Of a DNA stretch of 64,000 nucleotides, positions 27,477 through 36,400 are shown in pieces. The DNA comes from Myxococcus xanthus (lineage in GTDB: Bacteria; Myxococcota; Myxococcia; Myxococcales; Myxococcaceae), in assembly GCF_006402735.1 (NCBI RefSeq), contig NZ_CP017174.1, positions 2,359,001 to 2,423,000 of the forward strand, given 5' to 3'. The notes under the pieces were generated by a model. The model was not told the DNA's origin and searched no databases. It saw only the letters and a program-made list of their open reading frames with translations. A program made the translations under genes and the position numbers. The number at the start of each line of letters is the position of its first letter. Position 1 is the first letter of the stretch.

Positions 27477-28772
27477 ATGTCCAATCCGTCTGACTCTCGG
27501 CCTGCCGGGAGCGCTGTCCTATTCACCAACGGCGACACCTCCTACGAGTTCTTCCGGGACTTAGGGGAGGGGCGCGTGGGTGAGCGAATCCTCCTCGCGC
27601 GGACCCGCACGCCCAAGGGCCTCGGTGACTGCGTGGTGCTCAAGTGCTTGCCGGTGCCGAAGTCCACGGACGTGACGGAGAAGTACCATCGCGCCCGTGC
27701 TCGACTGGAAGAAGAGGTGCGGTTGGCGCAGTACCTTCGTCACCCGCGCATCGCGCGCGTCCATGGCCTCTATGAAATCCCGCAGGGGCTGTGCGTGGCG
27801 ATGGAGCATGTGGAGGGGCTGTCCCTCAACACGTTGCTGGCCGTTGCCCAGTCGCGCGGGCGCTACTTCTCCGAGGCGTTCATTCTCTACGTGGGCGCGG
27901 AGGTCGCGGCGGCGCTGGCCTATGCGCACGAGCGCACGGACGACGCGGGCTTTCCGCTCGGCATCGTCAACCGTGACGTGAATCCCGCTCGAATCCGCGT
28001 GGGGCCCCATGGTGAGGTGCGGCTGACGGATTTCGGTGTGGCCCTCTCTCGTCTCTCGGGGCGGCTGGCCACGTCCCTGCCGCGCCCCCAAGGTGAAGTC
28101 CTCTACTCGGCACCGGAGATGTTGCTGGGCGAGGTGGTGGACGCGCGAGCCGACGTGTTCTCCCTGGGACTGACGCTGTTGGAGTTCGCCACGGGCCGTC
28201 ACCTCTACGACCCGGGCCATGTCCGCATTGAAGAGGTGGAATCGCGGATGTCGAAGCCGGAGCGGGAGCAGGCGTTCTCGGCTTCGGTGGCGTCAGTGGT
28301 GGCGGAGCTGCCTGACTTCGCTGAAGACGCCATCTGGTGCGCCATGGCATTCCGCTCCGACGACGTCGAGCAGGCCGCGCGAGGGCTCTCCGTGCCCCTT
28401 CGGGACATCCTCCACACGATGCTGCGCAGAAGTCCTGCTGAACGCTTCGGGACGGCTGCTGAGCTGGAGGTCATCTTGCGTGCCCAGTTGGCGCGGCTGG
28501 GGCCCTACACCCACGAGGATGCCTTGGGAGAGATTCAGCGGGCGCTCGCGGATGCCAGTGAAGGACTTTGGGACTTCGAGGTGCCCAGCGATGAGGGAGG
28601 CATTACGCCCCCTGTGCCCACGGGGCGGGGCGGCTACGAGCCCACGACGGAAGCGCCGTCATCCCTTGGGGGCGCGCGTCGTGCGTTGGCGGGCTCTCTC
28701 CATCCGGACGACGTGCCAACGGAGCCCGGTGCAGGCCCCCGGCGTGCGTTGACGAAGCAGCCGACCGTTTAA
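27477..28772 (+). CDS. Ser/Thr protein kinase with altered catalytic loop
   Basis: This is 431 residues, with a soluble kinase domain at about 22-325 and a short unstructured tail. The ATP-loop reads LGEGRVGERILLAR, the Lys is in VVLKCL and the DFG motif is intact (TDFGVAL). The catalytic loop is NRDVNPARI (about 164-172): the HRD His is Asn, and Lys and Asn of DLKPEN are replaced. Kinases with HRDVNP are common in myxobacteria, but loss of the metal-binding Asn makes this one possibly inactive. It has no membrane helix. It follows the receptor-like kinase and precedes the exported proteins. Confidence 0.85.
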   Translation: MSNPSDSRPAGSAVLFTNGDTSYEFFRDLGEGRVGERILLARTRTPKGLGDCVVLKCLPVPKSTDVTEKYHRARARLEEEVRLAQYLRHPRIARVHGLYEIPQGLCVAMEHVEGLSLNTLLAVAQSRGRYFSEAFILYVGAEVAAALAYAHERTDDAGFPLGIVNRDVNPARIRVGPHGEVRLTDFGVALSRLSGRLATSLPRPQGEVLYSAPEMLLGEVVDARADVFSLGLTLLEFATGRHLYDPGHVRIEEVESRMSKPEREQAFSASVASVVAELPDFAEDAIWCAMAFRSDDVEQAARGLSVPLRDILHTMLRRSPAERFGTAAELEVILRAQLARLGPYTHEDALGEIQRALADASEGLWDFEVPSDEGGITPPVPTGRGGYEPTTEAPSSLGGARRALAGSLHPDDVPTEPGAGPRRALTKQPTV

Positions 28773-28892
28773 CGGCGGCCCTCAATCCCTCTCACCACTG
28801 CTGATTCACCACCGGCCCGACTCAAGTCGATGAGCCGACCGGGAGACGTGTGTTTCTCGTGCCTCAAGTCGGGGCACGCACAGGAGGCGTGT

Positions 28893-30245
28893 ATGCACAG
28901 GAAGCGAAGGTATCTGTCCGCGCTGTTGCTGGTGCTTCTGCTGCCGATGACGGGATGGGCCTCGGAGCCTCCCTCGCCAGAGGAAGAGGCGCCGTCCACT
29001 CCACCGGCCTCGCCCGCGCGCAGGTGGTACTACCTGACGCGCCTGGAGGCGACGACGTTTGCGCTGCTCCCTCGCGCGGGCGCTGGTGGTGATGACGGCT
29101 TCATCCAGGTGGAGCCCACCTTCATCATCGACGGTGGCCCCGAGTTCGGCGTCAACGTGGGCGCCCCAGTGCGCTTTCGCATGTGGGGTGGTGGCGAGGG
29201 CGCGGGCCTCGTGCGGCGGGAGGATTGGGACTCCCTCTCGGACTGGGGGCAACTCGTCCGTGGCCTCAAGTTCGGCTCGGACAACGCGCCGCTGGGAGTG
29301 TGGTTCGGTGGCCTGGACAGCTACAGCCTGCTTTCCGGGCATCTGGTGCGCCGCTACTCCAACCGCGCGAATCCGGACTACCACCCGGCAGGAGGCTTCC
29401 TCACTGGCACGCTGGGGCCCCTCTACACGGAAGCGTTCGTCTCGGACGTGCTGGGCGCTCGGCTGATGGGCGCGGAGTTCTCCCTAGACATGGAGCACGT
29501 CTTCTTCGGCAAGGCCAAACATCACAGCCGCTACACCCTGGCGTTGTCCGTCGTGCATGACTGGGGGCGCGCGGGTGGACGCGCAGCCTCAGTGACGCTG
29601 GCCCATGCGGACGCAACGGCGGTGGTGGTGGTGCGACCTGACTACGAGGTCCACTTGGTTGCGGGCTGGGGCGGGCGTCCTGGCGAGGGCGGCGCATGGG
29701 GGGCCGTGGCGGGCGCTGGGTTGGACGCGGGGACCGAGACACTCAACCTGCGGTTGCGGCTGGAGGCGAGGCGCCAGCAAGGCGGCTTCCGGCAAGGTTT
29801 CTTCGGAGCGGACTACGAACTGGCGCGCTTCCAAGCGGCGGGCCCGGATGGCGTGCCTCTCGCGGATGCTGGCTTCCCGGACGGCTACTCGGCTTTCGGT
29901 GAGGCAGAAGTGGGCTGGGACGCCGTCAGCTACGGGGGCCTCTACAAACACCTGAAGCTGTCGCTGGGAGCGGAGGCGTTCTCCTGGGGGCGCTTCGACG
30001 TCGACGGGCGCGTGGCGGTGCAGCTCTTCGAGCGCAGCTTGGAAGTGGCGTTGAAGGGCCTGGGCGTGGGTATGGGGCAGCCCGGAGCGCGCTACCTGGG
30101 GGCGGCGGAGGTGCGCTGGAGATTCCTGGGCGGGAAGCTCTACGCGATGGGGACAGGCGGCACATTGCTCTTCCCCACGGCGGAAGGGACGCTGCGACCG
30201 GGGGCACTCGCCTCGGTGGGCCTGGGGGTGGACAATGCGCGCTAA
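28893..30245 (+). CDS. exported protein of unknown function upstream of the toxin-like gene
   Basis: This is 450 residues with a clear signal peptide (YLSALLLVLLLPMTGWASEPP). The mature protein is rich in Gly, Phe, Tyr and Trp with alternating hydrophobic patterns (FIIDGGPEFGVNVGAPVRFR, LGAEVRWRFLGGKLYAMGTGG), which suggests a beta-barrel or outer-membrane beta structure. ATG 28893 is fixed by AGGAGG eight bases upstream; an earlier in-frame start adds sequence before the signal peptide. It overlaps the toxin-like gene by 11 bp, so the two are made together and may work together, for instance in export or display. Confidence 0.72.
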   Translation: MHRKRRYLSALLLVLLLPMTGWASEPPSPEEEAPSTPPASPARRWYYLTRLEATTFALLPRAGAGGDDGFIQVEPTFIIDGGPEFGVNVGAPVRFRMWGGGEGAGLVRREDWDSLSDWGQLVRGLKFGSDNAPLGVWFGGLDSYSLLSGHLVRRYSNRANPDYHPAGGFLTGTLGPLYTEAFVSDVLGARLMGAEFSLDMEHVFFGKAKHHSRYTLALSVVHDWGRAGGRAASVTLAHADATAVVVVRPDYEVHLVAGWGGRPGEGGAWGAVAGAGLDAGTETLNLRLRLEARRQQGGFRQGFFGADYELARFQAAGPDGVPLADAGFPDGYSAFGEAEVGWDAVSYGGLYKHLKLSLGAEAFSWGRFDVDGRVAVQLFERSLEVALKGLGVGMGQPGARYLGAAEVRWRFLGGKLYAMGTGGTLLFPTAEGTLRPGALASVGLGVDNAR

Positions 30246-31770
30246 CGCCCTGCTGGTGGTGGCGGTGCTGGCCACGGGGGCCGCTTCGGTGGCGCATGCC
30301 TCCGGGCTTGGCGGAACGTTGAGCTATGCGCCGCGCGTGGCCGTGTCTCCCGCGTGGGAAGACGCGCTAGACGATGAGCCTCCGCGTTCCTCGGACGCTT
30401 CTCCGTTCTCAATCTCGGGGCCCGAGGAGGACCAACGGCGAGCGCGCCAGCGGGGGCCACGGCACGACGCAACAGGGGCTGTGCCTGGCACTGCGTCCGT
30501 AGCTGTCGGAGGTGGAGTGCAGAGCGCCGTAGCGGTGCGTCAGGCAACCCTCGACGCCATTGATGAGGTGAAGCGCTCCCTGGAGGGCATCGAAGCCGCG
30601 CGCGCTCGACTTGCGTCGCGTCCTTCCTCTCTTGGTGGCCGGGGACTCGACGGGGTGTTTACGCGCTATCTCGACCATGGCTCCAAGCAACTGACGTGGC
30701 TTCGAGGAACGCTGGGGAGTGCCACGGCGCTGGCGGGCGTGGCGTCGGAGGTGGGGGATTCCGGCATGGAGCTGGGCATTCTCCAGATGACGGGGCCCCG
30801 GCTCCAGGCCGCGATGTTCGGAACCCTGCTGCTGGCGACCTGGGTGGACTTCCTTCAACTGGCTGATGCCTTGCTCCGCGACTGTCCCATGTGCGGTTCC
30901 GAGAAGCTGTTCGCGGACCTGCATCGAGTTCAAAGCAAGCTGACTCCGTCGCTGGCGGACCTCTCGTCTGGGGACGCGGAGCGGATAGAGGCGGCGGCGA
31001 CCGCGATGCCCGTGCTGATGGGGGCGCTGACCCACGAGTTCGACACGATTCGCCGGGAGGCGCGCTCGGCCATGGAGGTGGGCGGCAAAGTCATGGTGGC
31101 GGCGCAGGTGATGGAGCTGCTCGCCCTGATTTCCACGCTGAAGATGTCATTCCCCCGGCCACCCCCAGCCGCCCCCGCGACGCTCGGCGTGGGGCTCGTC
31201 ATGAGTTCGGGAGGCGTCATGGCGGGCTCGCGGCTCGTCGTCTCGGCGGAGTGGGTGGAGATGATGCGCTGGCTGGTTCAGGCGGGCGTCATCTCCCTTC
31301 CAGCAGTGAGCGCGGCCGTCCGCATTCACGGTGGGCAGGTGATGATGGCCCAGGCGCACCAGGACTTGCCCGAGGGCGTGCGAGAGGCGCTGGGGGACAG
31401 TCCCGAGGTGCGAGGCATGCGCGTGACGGGCAAGGCGGGGGCCGGAATGTCCGAGGCCCCGAAGCACCACGTGTTGCCGAAGGAGCACCGCGAGTGGTTC
31501 GAGGCGCGTGGCTTCAAGGGGGACATGGACATCGACCAGTTCTGTGTCCGGCTGGAGCAGGCCCACCACGAGGCGATTCACGGAGGGGGGAACTGGAAGC
31601 TGGGGCGCATGTGGCCCGAAGAGTGGAGTAGAAGGATTATGCGCGCGCTCCAAGATGCTGAAGTCAGCGCCGGGAGGCCGTTGACGCGACATGCGATCCT
31701 CAAGATCGTCGGTAAGAATATGAAGGCCTACGATATTCCAATGAACTTCACTCCCGGGAGAAGCCGATGA
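30235..31770 (+). CDS. exported protein with C-terminal His-rich nuclease/toxin-like domain (DUF2380-like)
   Basis: This is 511 residues. A type I signal peptide (ALLVVAVLATGAASVAHA) is followed by a long helical region with hydrophobic segments (AAMFGTLLLATWVDFLQLAD, VAAQVMELLALISTL). The last ~105 residues contain KHHVLPKEHREWFEARGF (about 410-427) and QAHHEAIHGGGNW (about 443-455), as in the HHH/DUF2380 C-terminal domains of myxobacterial polymorphic toxins. The stop overlaps a small gene that is then duplicated, as expected for toxin and immunity. SitA kin-discrimination toxins are lipoproteins, whereas this protein lacks a lipobox. Toxin activity is inferred. Confidence 0.75.
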   Translation: MRANALLVVAVLATGAASVAHASGLGGTLSYAPRVAVSPAWEDALDDEPPRSSDASPFSISGPEEDQRRARQRGPRHDATGAVPGTASVAVGGGVQSAVAVRQATLDAIDEVKRSLEGIEAARARLASRPSSLGGRGLDGVFTRYLDHGSKQLTWLRGTLGSATALAGVASEVGDSGMELGILQMTGPRLQAAMFGTLLLATWVDFLQLADALLRDCPMCGSEKLFADLHRVQSKLTPSLADLSSGDAERIEAAATAMPVLMGALTHEFDTIRREARSAMEVGGKVMVAAQVMELLALISTLKMSFPRPPPAAPATLGVGLVMSSGGVMAGSRLVVSAEWVEMMRWLVQAGVISLPAVSAAVRIHGGQVMMAQAHQDLPEGVREALGDSPEVRGMRVTGKAGAGMSEAPKHHVLPKEHREWFEARGFKGDMDIDQFCVRLEQAHHEAIHGGGNWKLGRMWPEEWSRRIMRALQDAEVSAGRPLTRHAILKIVGKNMKAYDIPMNFTPGRSR

Positions 31771-32237
31771 CCGATGGACGCTCGTGGCAGGGGAATTGGA
31801 TCGCCCGCCTGTATGAGCGCGTCCGTGAGCGGGGGTACGACTCGGTCACCGCCTTTGCTGAAGATCGTCCCACGGCATCCCTAGTCGCTCTTGCAGAGGA
31901 GCTTGGCCCGGACGACGTTGCCGGTGTCCAGGTGTTCAAAGGGCTGGTCGCTGAGGCTGAGCGCAGCAAGAAGCTCACTCGATTAGCTCGCGGACAGCTT
32001 GTTCGCGAACTGTCGGAGGTCCACCCCAACGGCTGGCCAGCCGTGCTGGATGATGATGCCCGCATGGAGGTCGCGATAGCACTTGGCCAATGGTCGGCAT
32101 ACACCCCGGAACCCCTCGTGGAGCGTGTAAGAAGTGCTAGCGGCGCGCTCCTCGCCAATCCTCCGCCGGCCGGCTGGCGCCCGCTCGGTCCTGACGACGA
32201 AGTTCTCCGGGCGCTCCTTCCCAACGACGAAGCCTGA
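31767..32237 (+). CDS. probable immunity protein, copy 1
   Basis: This is 156 residues, acidic overall, with no signal peptide. Landmarks are GRSWQGNWIARLYERVRERG, EELGPDDVAGVQV and a closing GWRPLGPDDE. The start overlaps the toxin-like stop (ATGA), so both are produced together. Small cytoplasmic proteins in this position after an exported toxin commonly neutralise it. A paralogue about three-quarters identical by eye follows. I do not recognise the family. Confidence 0.7.
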   Translation: MTDGRSWQGNWIARLYERVRERGYDSVTAFAEDRPTASLVALAEELGPDDVAGVQVFKGLVAEAERSKKLTRLARGQLVRELSEVHPNGWPAVLDDDARMEVAIALGQWSAYTPEPLVERVRSASGALLANPPPAGWRPLGPDDEVLRALLPNDEA

Positions 32238-32329
32238 ACGACTGTGGTGCCCCTCCAGTTGGGGAGGTGGGGCGCCACGCTGCTACGCCGTCACTTCGTC
32301 CCGCAGACGTTTACGAAGGGGAGGAGTCA

Positions 32330-32800
32330 ATGACTGCTGGACGTTCGTGGCAGGGAAACTGGAAGGCCCGCCTGTATGAACGGGTCCGTGAGCGAGGCTA
32401 CGACTCACTCACTGCTTTTGCCGAGTTCCGTCCCACCGCATCGTTGGTGGAATTGGCCGAGGAGCTTGGGCCGGACGACGTTGCTGGAGTCCAGGTGTAC
32501 GATGGCCTGGTGGTCGAGGCGGTGCGAAGCAAGCAAGTAACCCGCTTGGTGCGTGGACAACTTGTGCGCGAGCTATGGGGGAGCCTCCCCGATGGGTGGC
32601 CGGTGGTGCTCGATGACACGAGTCGATTCGCGGTCGCAAAGGCGCTTGGCCCCTGGATTGCCTATACCCCAGAACCGCACAAGGAGCGTGCACGCGAAGT
32701 CAGGACGTCGCTCCTCGTCAATTCGCCCCCTGCTGGCTGGCGTCCTCTCGGTCCTGACGACGAGCTTCTCTTGACGCTCCTTCCTGATGACGAAGCCTGA
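32330..32800 (+). CDS. probable immunity protein, copy 2
   Basis: This is 156 residues, the same length as copy 1 and about three-quarters identical by eye. Differences cluster in the middle (the LWGSLPDGW region) and in the stretch before the final GWRPLGPDDE motif. GGAGG lies seven bases before ATG 32330, so it has its own ribosome site. Tandem immunity duplicates are typical of polymorphic toxin loci and may protect against a related toxin. Confidence 0.7.
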   Translation: MTAGRSWQGNWKARLYERVRERGYDSLTAFAEFRPTASLVELAEELGPDDVAGVQVYDGLVVEAVRSKQVTRLVRGQLVRELWGSLPDGWPVVLDDTSRFAVAKALGPWIAYTPEPHKERAREVRTSLLVNSPPAGWRPLGPDDELLLTLLPDDEA

Positions 32801-33420
32801 CCGTCAGTAGTGGCTGGCGAATCAGAGATGGAACTGCGATGTGCCTCCCAGGGTGCCCTTACTGCGTGGTTCGCGGCGGTGCACTGGGAGGACAGTGAGG
32901 GATGGGTAGGATGACAAGCCTAAGGAGAGTCAATACGACAGCGAATAACAGCGGTCCTGATCGGGCATCTCATCACCTTGTCCGTGGATTCTAATTCATG
33001 CTTCTTGTCGATTTCTGAGCGCGGGCGATTACGGAGCGATTGTTCGTCATTCCGTCTTATCTCGCATGATGTGCAGCATGGCTTATGCTCAAGCGCCCGA
33101 CTAGCTCGTGACCGCGGTTGGACCGCAGCGGGAGTTAGACTGCAAGGATGGCAAGGAGAGTATTTGTTTAGGTTGGGAGTTGTGCCTCGCAAGTCATCGG
33201 GCTCAATGTCGCCGCCCGTAGTAGTGCGGATCGAACCAGCAGAGGTCCGGCGGAGTCGAACTCGTCAATCCAATCGCGGAACAGTCTACGACAGTCGACT
33301 TTGAGGCCGTGGCACTCGCGAAGCGTGGGCATGAACATCTACACGTACCATTATGACGAGTGGCATACTGGGTTTGCCGTCCCGTGTGCCAAACGCACCA
33401 GAGATGCGCATGAGGACAGA
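32801..33420. other. intergenic, no supported gene
   Basis: These 620 bp separate the immunity genes from the convergent STAND gene. The base composition is less GC-rich than the chromosome on either side. Short frames on both strands have no start signal or recognisable sequence. I see no clear RNA or repeat. Confidence 0.5.
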
Positions 33421-36400
33421 TCACGAGCCTGCTTGCTGCCCATGCTTGGCTCTCGCACTGCGTCGCGGTAGTCGCGGGCGTCGGGCGGGGGCTGGGCCTG
33501 TTGGGAATCGCGAATCGATCTCCTCAAGAGTTGCTCTCGCCGTGAATGCGTTGATGCGAATCATTTGCTCAAAAAGGTGAATCCCAAGGTCGCGTGTTGG
33601 GCCACCAAGTCGATGGAGGGTGATGGAGATATTTACCAGTTCCGGAGCGGAGTGTGCTGCGCTTGTTCTGAGGTCGCCGAGGTCATCAATCAAGTTAGTG
33701 ATGACGCCATTCGTGAGCTGACCAACGACAACGGCATGTTCGGGGAGCAAGTCCTGTAGTTGGCTGGCTAGAAAAGTATTGTCTTGCTTTCCTGCCTTGC
33801 AGATGTGCGCAGCCATGGTTTCGAGGAGGCTCGCCACCTCAATTGTGTCGCGTAAGTTCTTTGCCAGTCGAAAAATGTCGAGGATAGCACTCCAGAGCTT
33901 TGGGTCTGCCTGTGGGATCAGAGTGATGAGGACGGCGTTCGCTCGTGCGCGGAGCTTGGGGTCTTCCCAGAGGCGAGCGGCACTGAATGCGATGCCGATC
34001 TTGCGCTCAGGTGGAGTGTTAGATGCCAATCCTTCATCAAGCAGGCATGTCGCCCAGTCTAGAGTCGGATGCACGGCTGCAACGAGGGTGCTTATCTCGC
34101 CTAGGACTTGCTGTAGCCAGGGCTCCTCCCGCGCGCGCCAGGAGTACAGGAGCTCCCGTACTTGGTCGGGGGCCCACCAATGTGCATACCCGAGAAGGTG
34201 GACTGCATCGTGGCTCTCAGCAATCTTTGGGTATCGGCGGAAAAGTTCGTCTATAAGACGTCCTCGCGCGGCCTTGTCTGTTGGGTTGATATAGGGCAGG
34301 TAACGTAGTAGTGCCCGCCAGACCTTTGGGTTCTCTCGTCGGGCGAGATGCCGTTCCCAGATTTCAACGATTCGATCATGTTCTCCGCGCACAATCAGGG
34401 TGCGGGTTAGCGCCTCAAGGGTCGGAAAGTTTCCGTGCGGCAATATGGTGAAATGAGTCTTGTCCCATAGAATAGGGCGGACGCCCTTCGTCTCGTCCTT
34501 CTTTCCCAGTCCTCGTATTTCGTCGTCATCTGACTCTGGTGCGTCCGGATCGGAAGCGTCGCAGAGCCAGCCTTGCAGGAGCGTAATCACCTCCTCATCA
34601 ATGACCACATTCCGGCTTGCTAGACGCTCGATAGCGCTTGCCGACGAACTTCGAAACTCCTCGCTATAAAATCCGCGGCGTTCCGCATCAATAAGGGTTG
34701 TAACAACTAAAGTGGGGGCGGCGGTTTCTGCGATAGCTCTGAGGGCCATGCCGACCGCACGCGAACCGAAAAAGGGATCAAAGCGGGTGATGAGGCGTGT
34801 TGCACGCTCCGGTTGCTTTTTGGCGAAGTCTGCGAAGGCTTGAGACAGTTGCATGTTGCCACCCCGCATTGAGTCGCGGGGGTGTCGGGTTTCAGTCAGG
34901 TCGGGCAACGTGCGAAAGGCATTAAGTATGTTGTCGTCGGAAGCCTTGAGCATGGCTTCAGTGCTCATTGGTGAGTCGATTGATCTGAAGCTTGGTATTG
35001 GTATTCTAGTTCGCTCGTCCTGGAATACCCGGGCCTCTTGTCGGATGTGACTCCTAACTTCCTGGTCGAGGCTCTCTTGCGGAAGAGCCTTGAGCAGACC
35101 CAAGCAGTGAATGCGCAGGCTGCGGGCTCTGATTCGCATGCGCTCTGCATTCACCTTCGTCCCCCCTGGTGGTCGATAAGTGCGAATACGTCGGACGAAG
35201 GCGACAAGCATCTTTTGGGGCCAATGAGGACTCGCAGCGCGGATAAGGGCTCTTGTGGTGCTCGATTCGTCGGCGTAGTTGCCTAAATAAAATCTCCGAC
35301 TGTCCGCCATGAGGAAGTCGAAGGCGTCTTGCGCGTATTCCTTTCCATCTTGCGCTAATGAGTGCGCAAGGAGACGCTGAGCAGGCACTACCTCCAAATT
35401 GATGGTCTGCGCTATCCAAGATCTTAGTAACTCTGGAGTCTTCGCCAATCTCTCCGCCGCGATCGCTAAGGCACTGAGAATATGGGACTGCTGATCAAAA
35501 TCGCCGGATTCATCCTCGTGGAAGTGGAAGTTCAGTGTCCAGTTCAGAGGATAGGTTTGTTGATCTGGCTCCGGCGCGGCTCTGAGTGCGATGGCGTCGA
35601 CGACGCGTGTGAACCATGGCCACATTGCTGCCATGAGCGGCTCCGGCGCGGTTTCTGCGAGAACTGAGAGGACAGCCCAGTCGTGGCGCTGTTCGATCAG
35701 TTCCTTCAAAGGCCTCATCGTAGAATGTTCGATGCGCCAAGCTAGCTCGTCGGCTGTCTCTGTGTGTGCGGGGATTGGCGTCTTTGCATTTTCAAGGGAA
35801 GCTTGTATTGCTACAGCTAGGTCCTGATCCAAGCGCGCACGAATAAGACGAAGTGCAATCGTGGGCTGGGTTACTCCGAGATGGGCAGCGACGCGCTCAA
35901 TGTGATAGGTGGCAAGCGGCGTTCTGTTCAGTATTGCAATTGCCAACTCTGTAATCTCATCGGACCATTCTGGTAAATCTGCGATAACTGTCCAGCTATG
36001 TTCGTCGAATCTTGAATTTGGTGCCCAGTGTTGCTGGATCAGTGAAAGTACCCTTGTGGGGGAAAAGTTCCAGGCTTGTTGCAATGCAGTCGTGACAAGC
36101 CATGCGGACTCTTCGCGTTCAGTCATTGCCGATGCGATAGCTGATCCGGCTATTGCGGCGAACCATCCAGGGCTTCCGGTGATAGCACTGAATGCCAGAG
36201 CGCGTTCCGGGCCTGATTCCAGAATTGGCTTCATGAGACGCCGCTCTGATTCAATGGGGTCTTTCTGCTGTCCCATAAACTCGATCAGTAGCAGTTTTAG
36301 ATGCGAGCGTAGACTCCTTGAATGCCAAATTGCGAATAGCTCGCTTTCATAGGTGTTTATCTCTGCGTTACGTAGATACGTAAGCGCCACCCAGAGCTTT

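Noticed and set aside
30235..31770. Direct naming as a SitA toxin
   Set aside because: Described SitA proteins are lipoproteins. This one has a type I signal peptide ending AHA, so only the C-terminal domain similarity is claimed.
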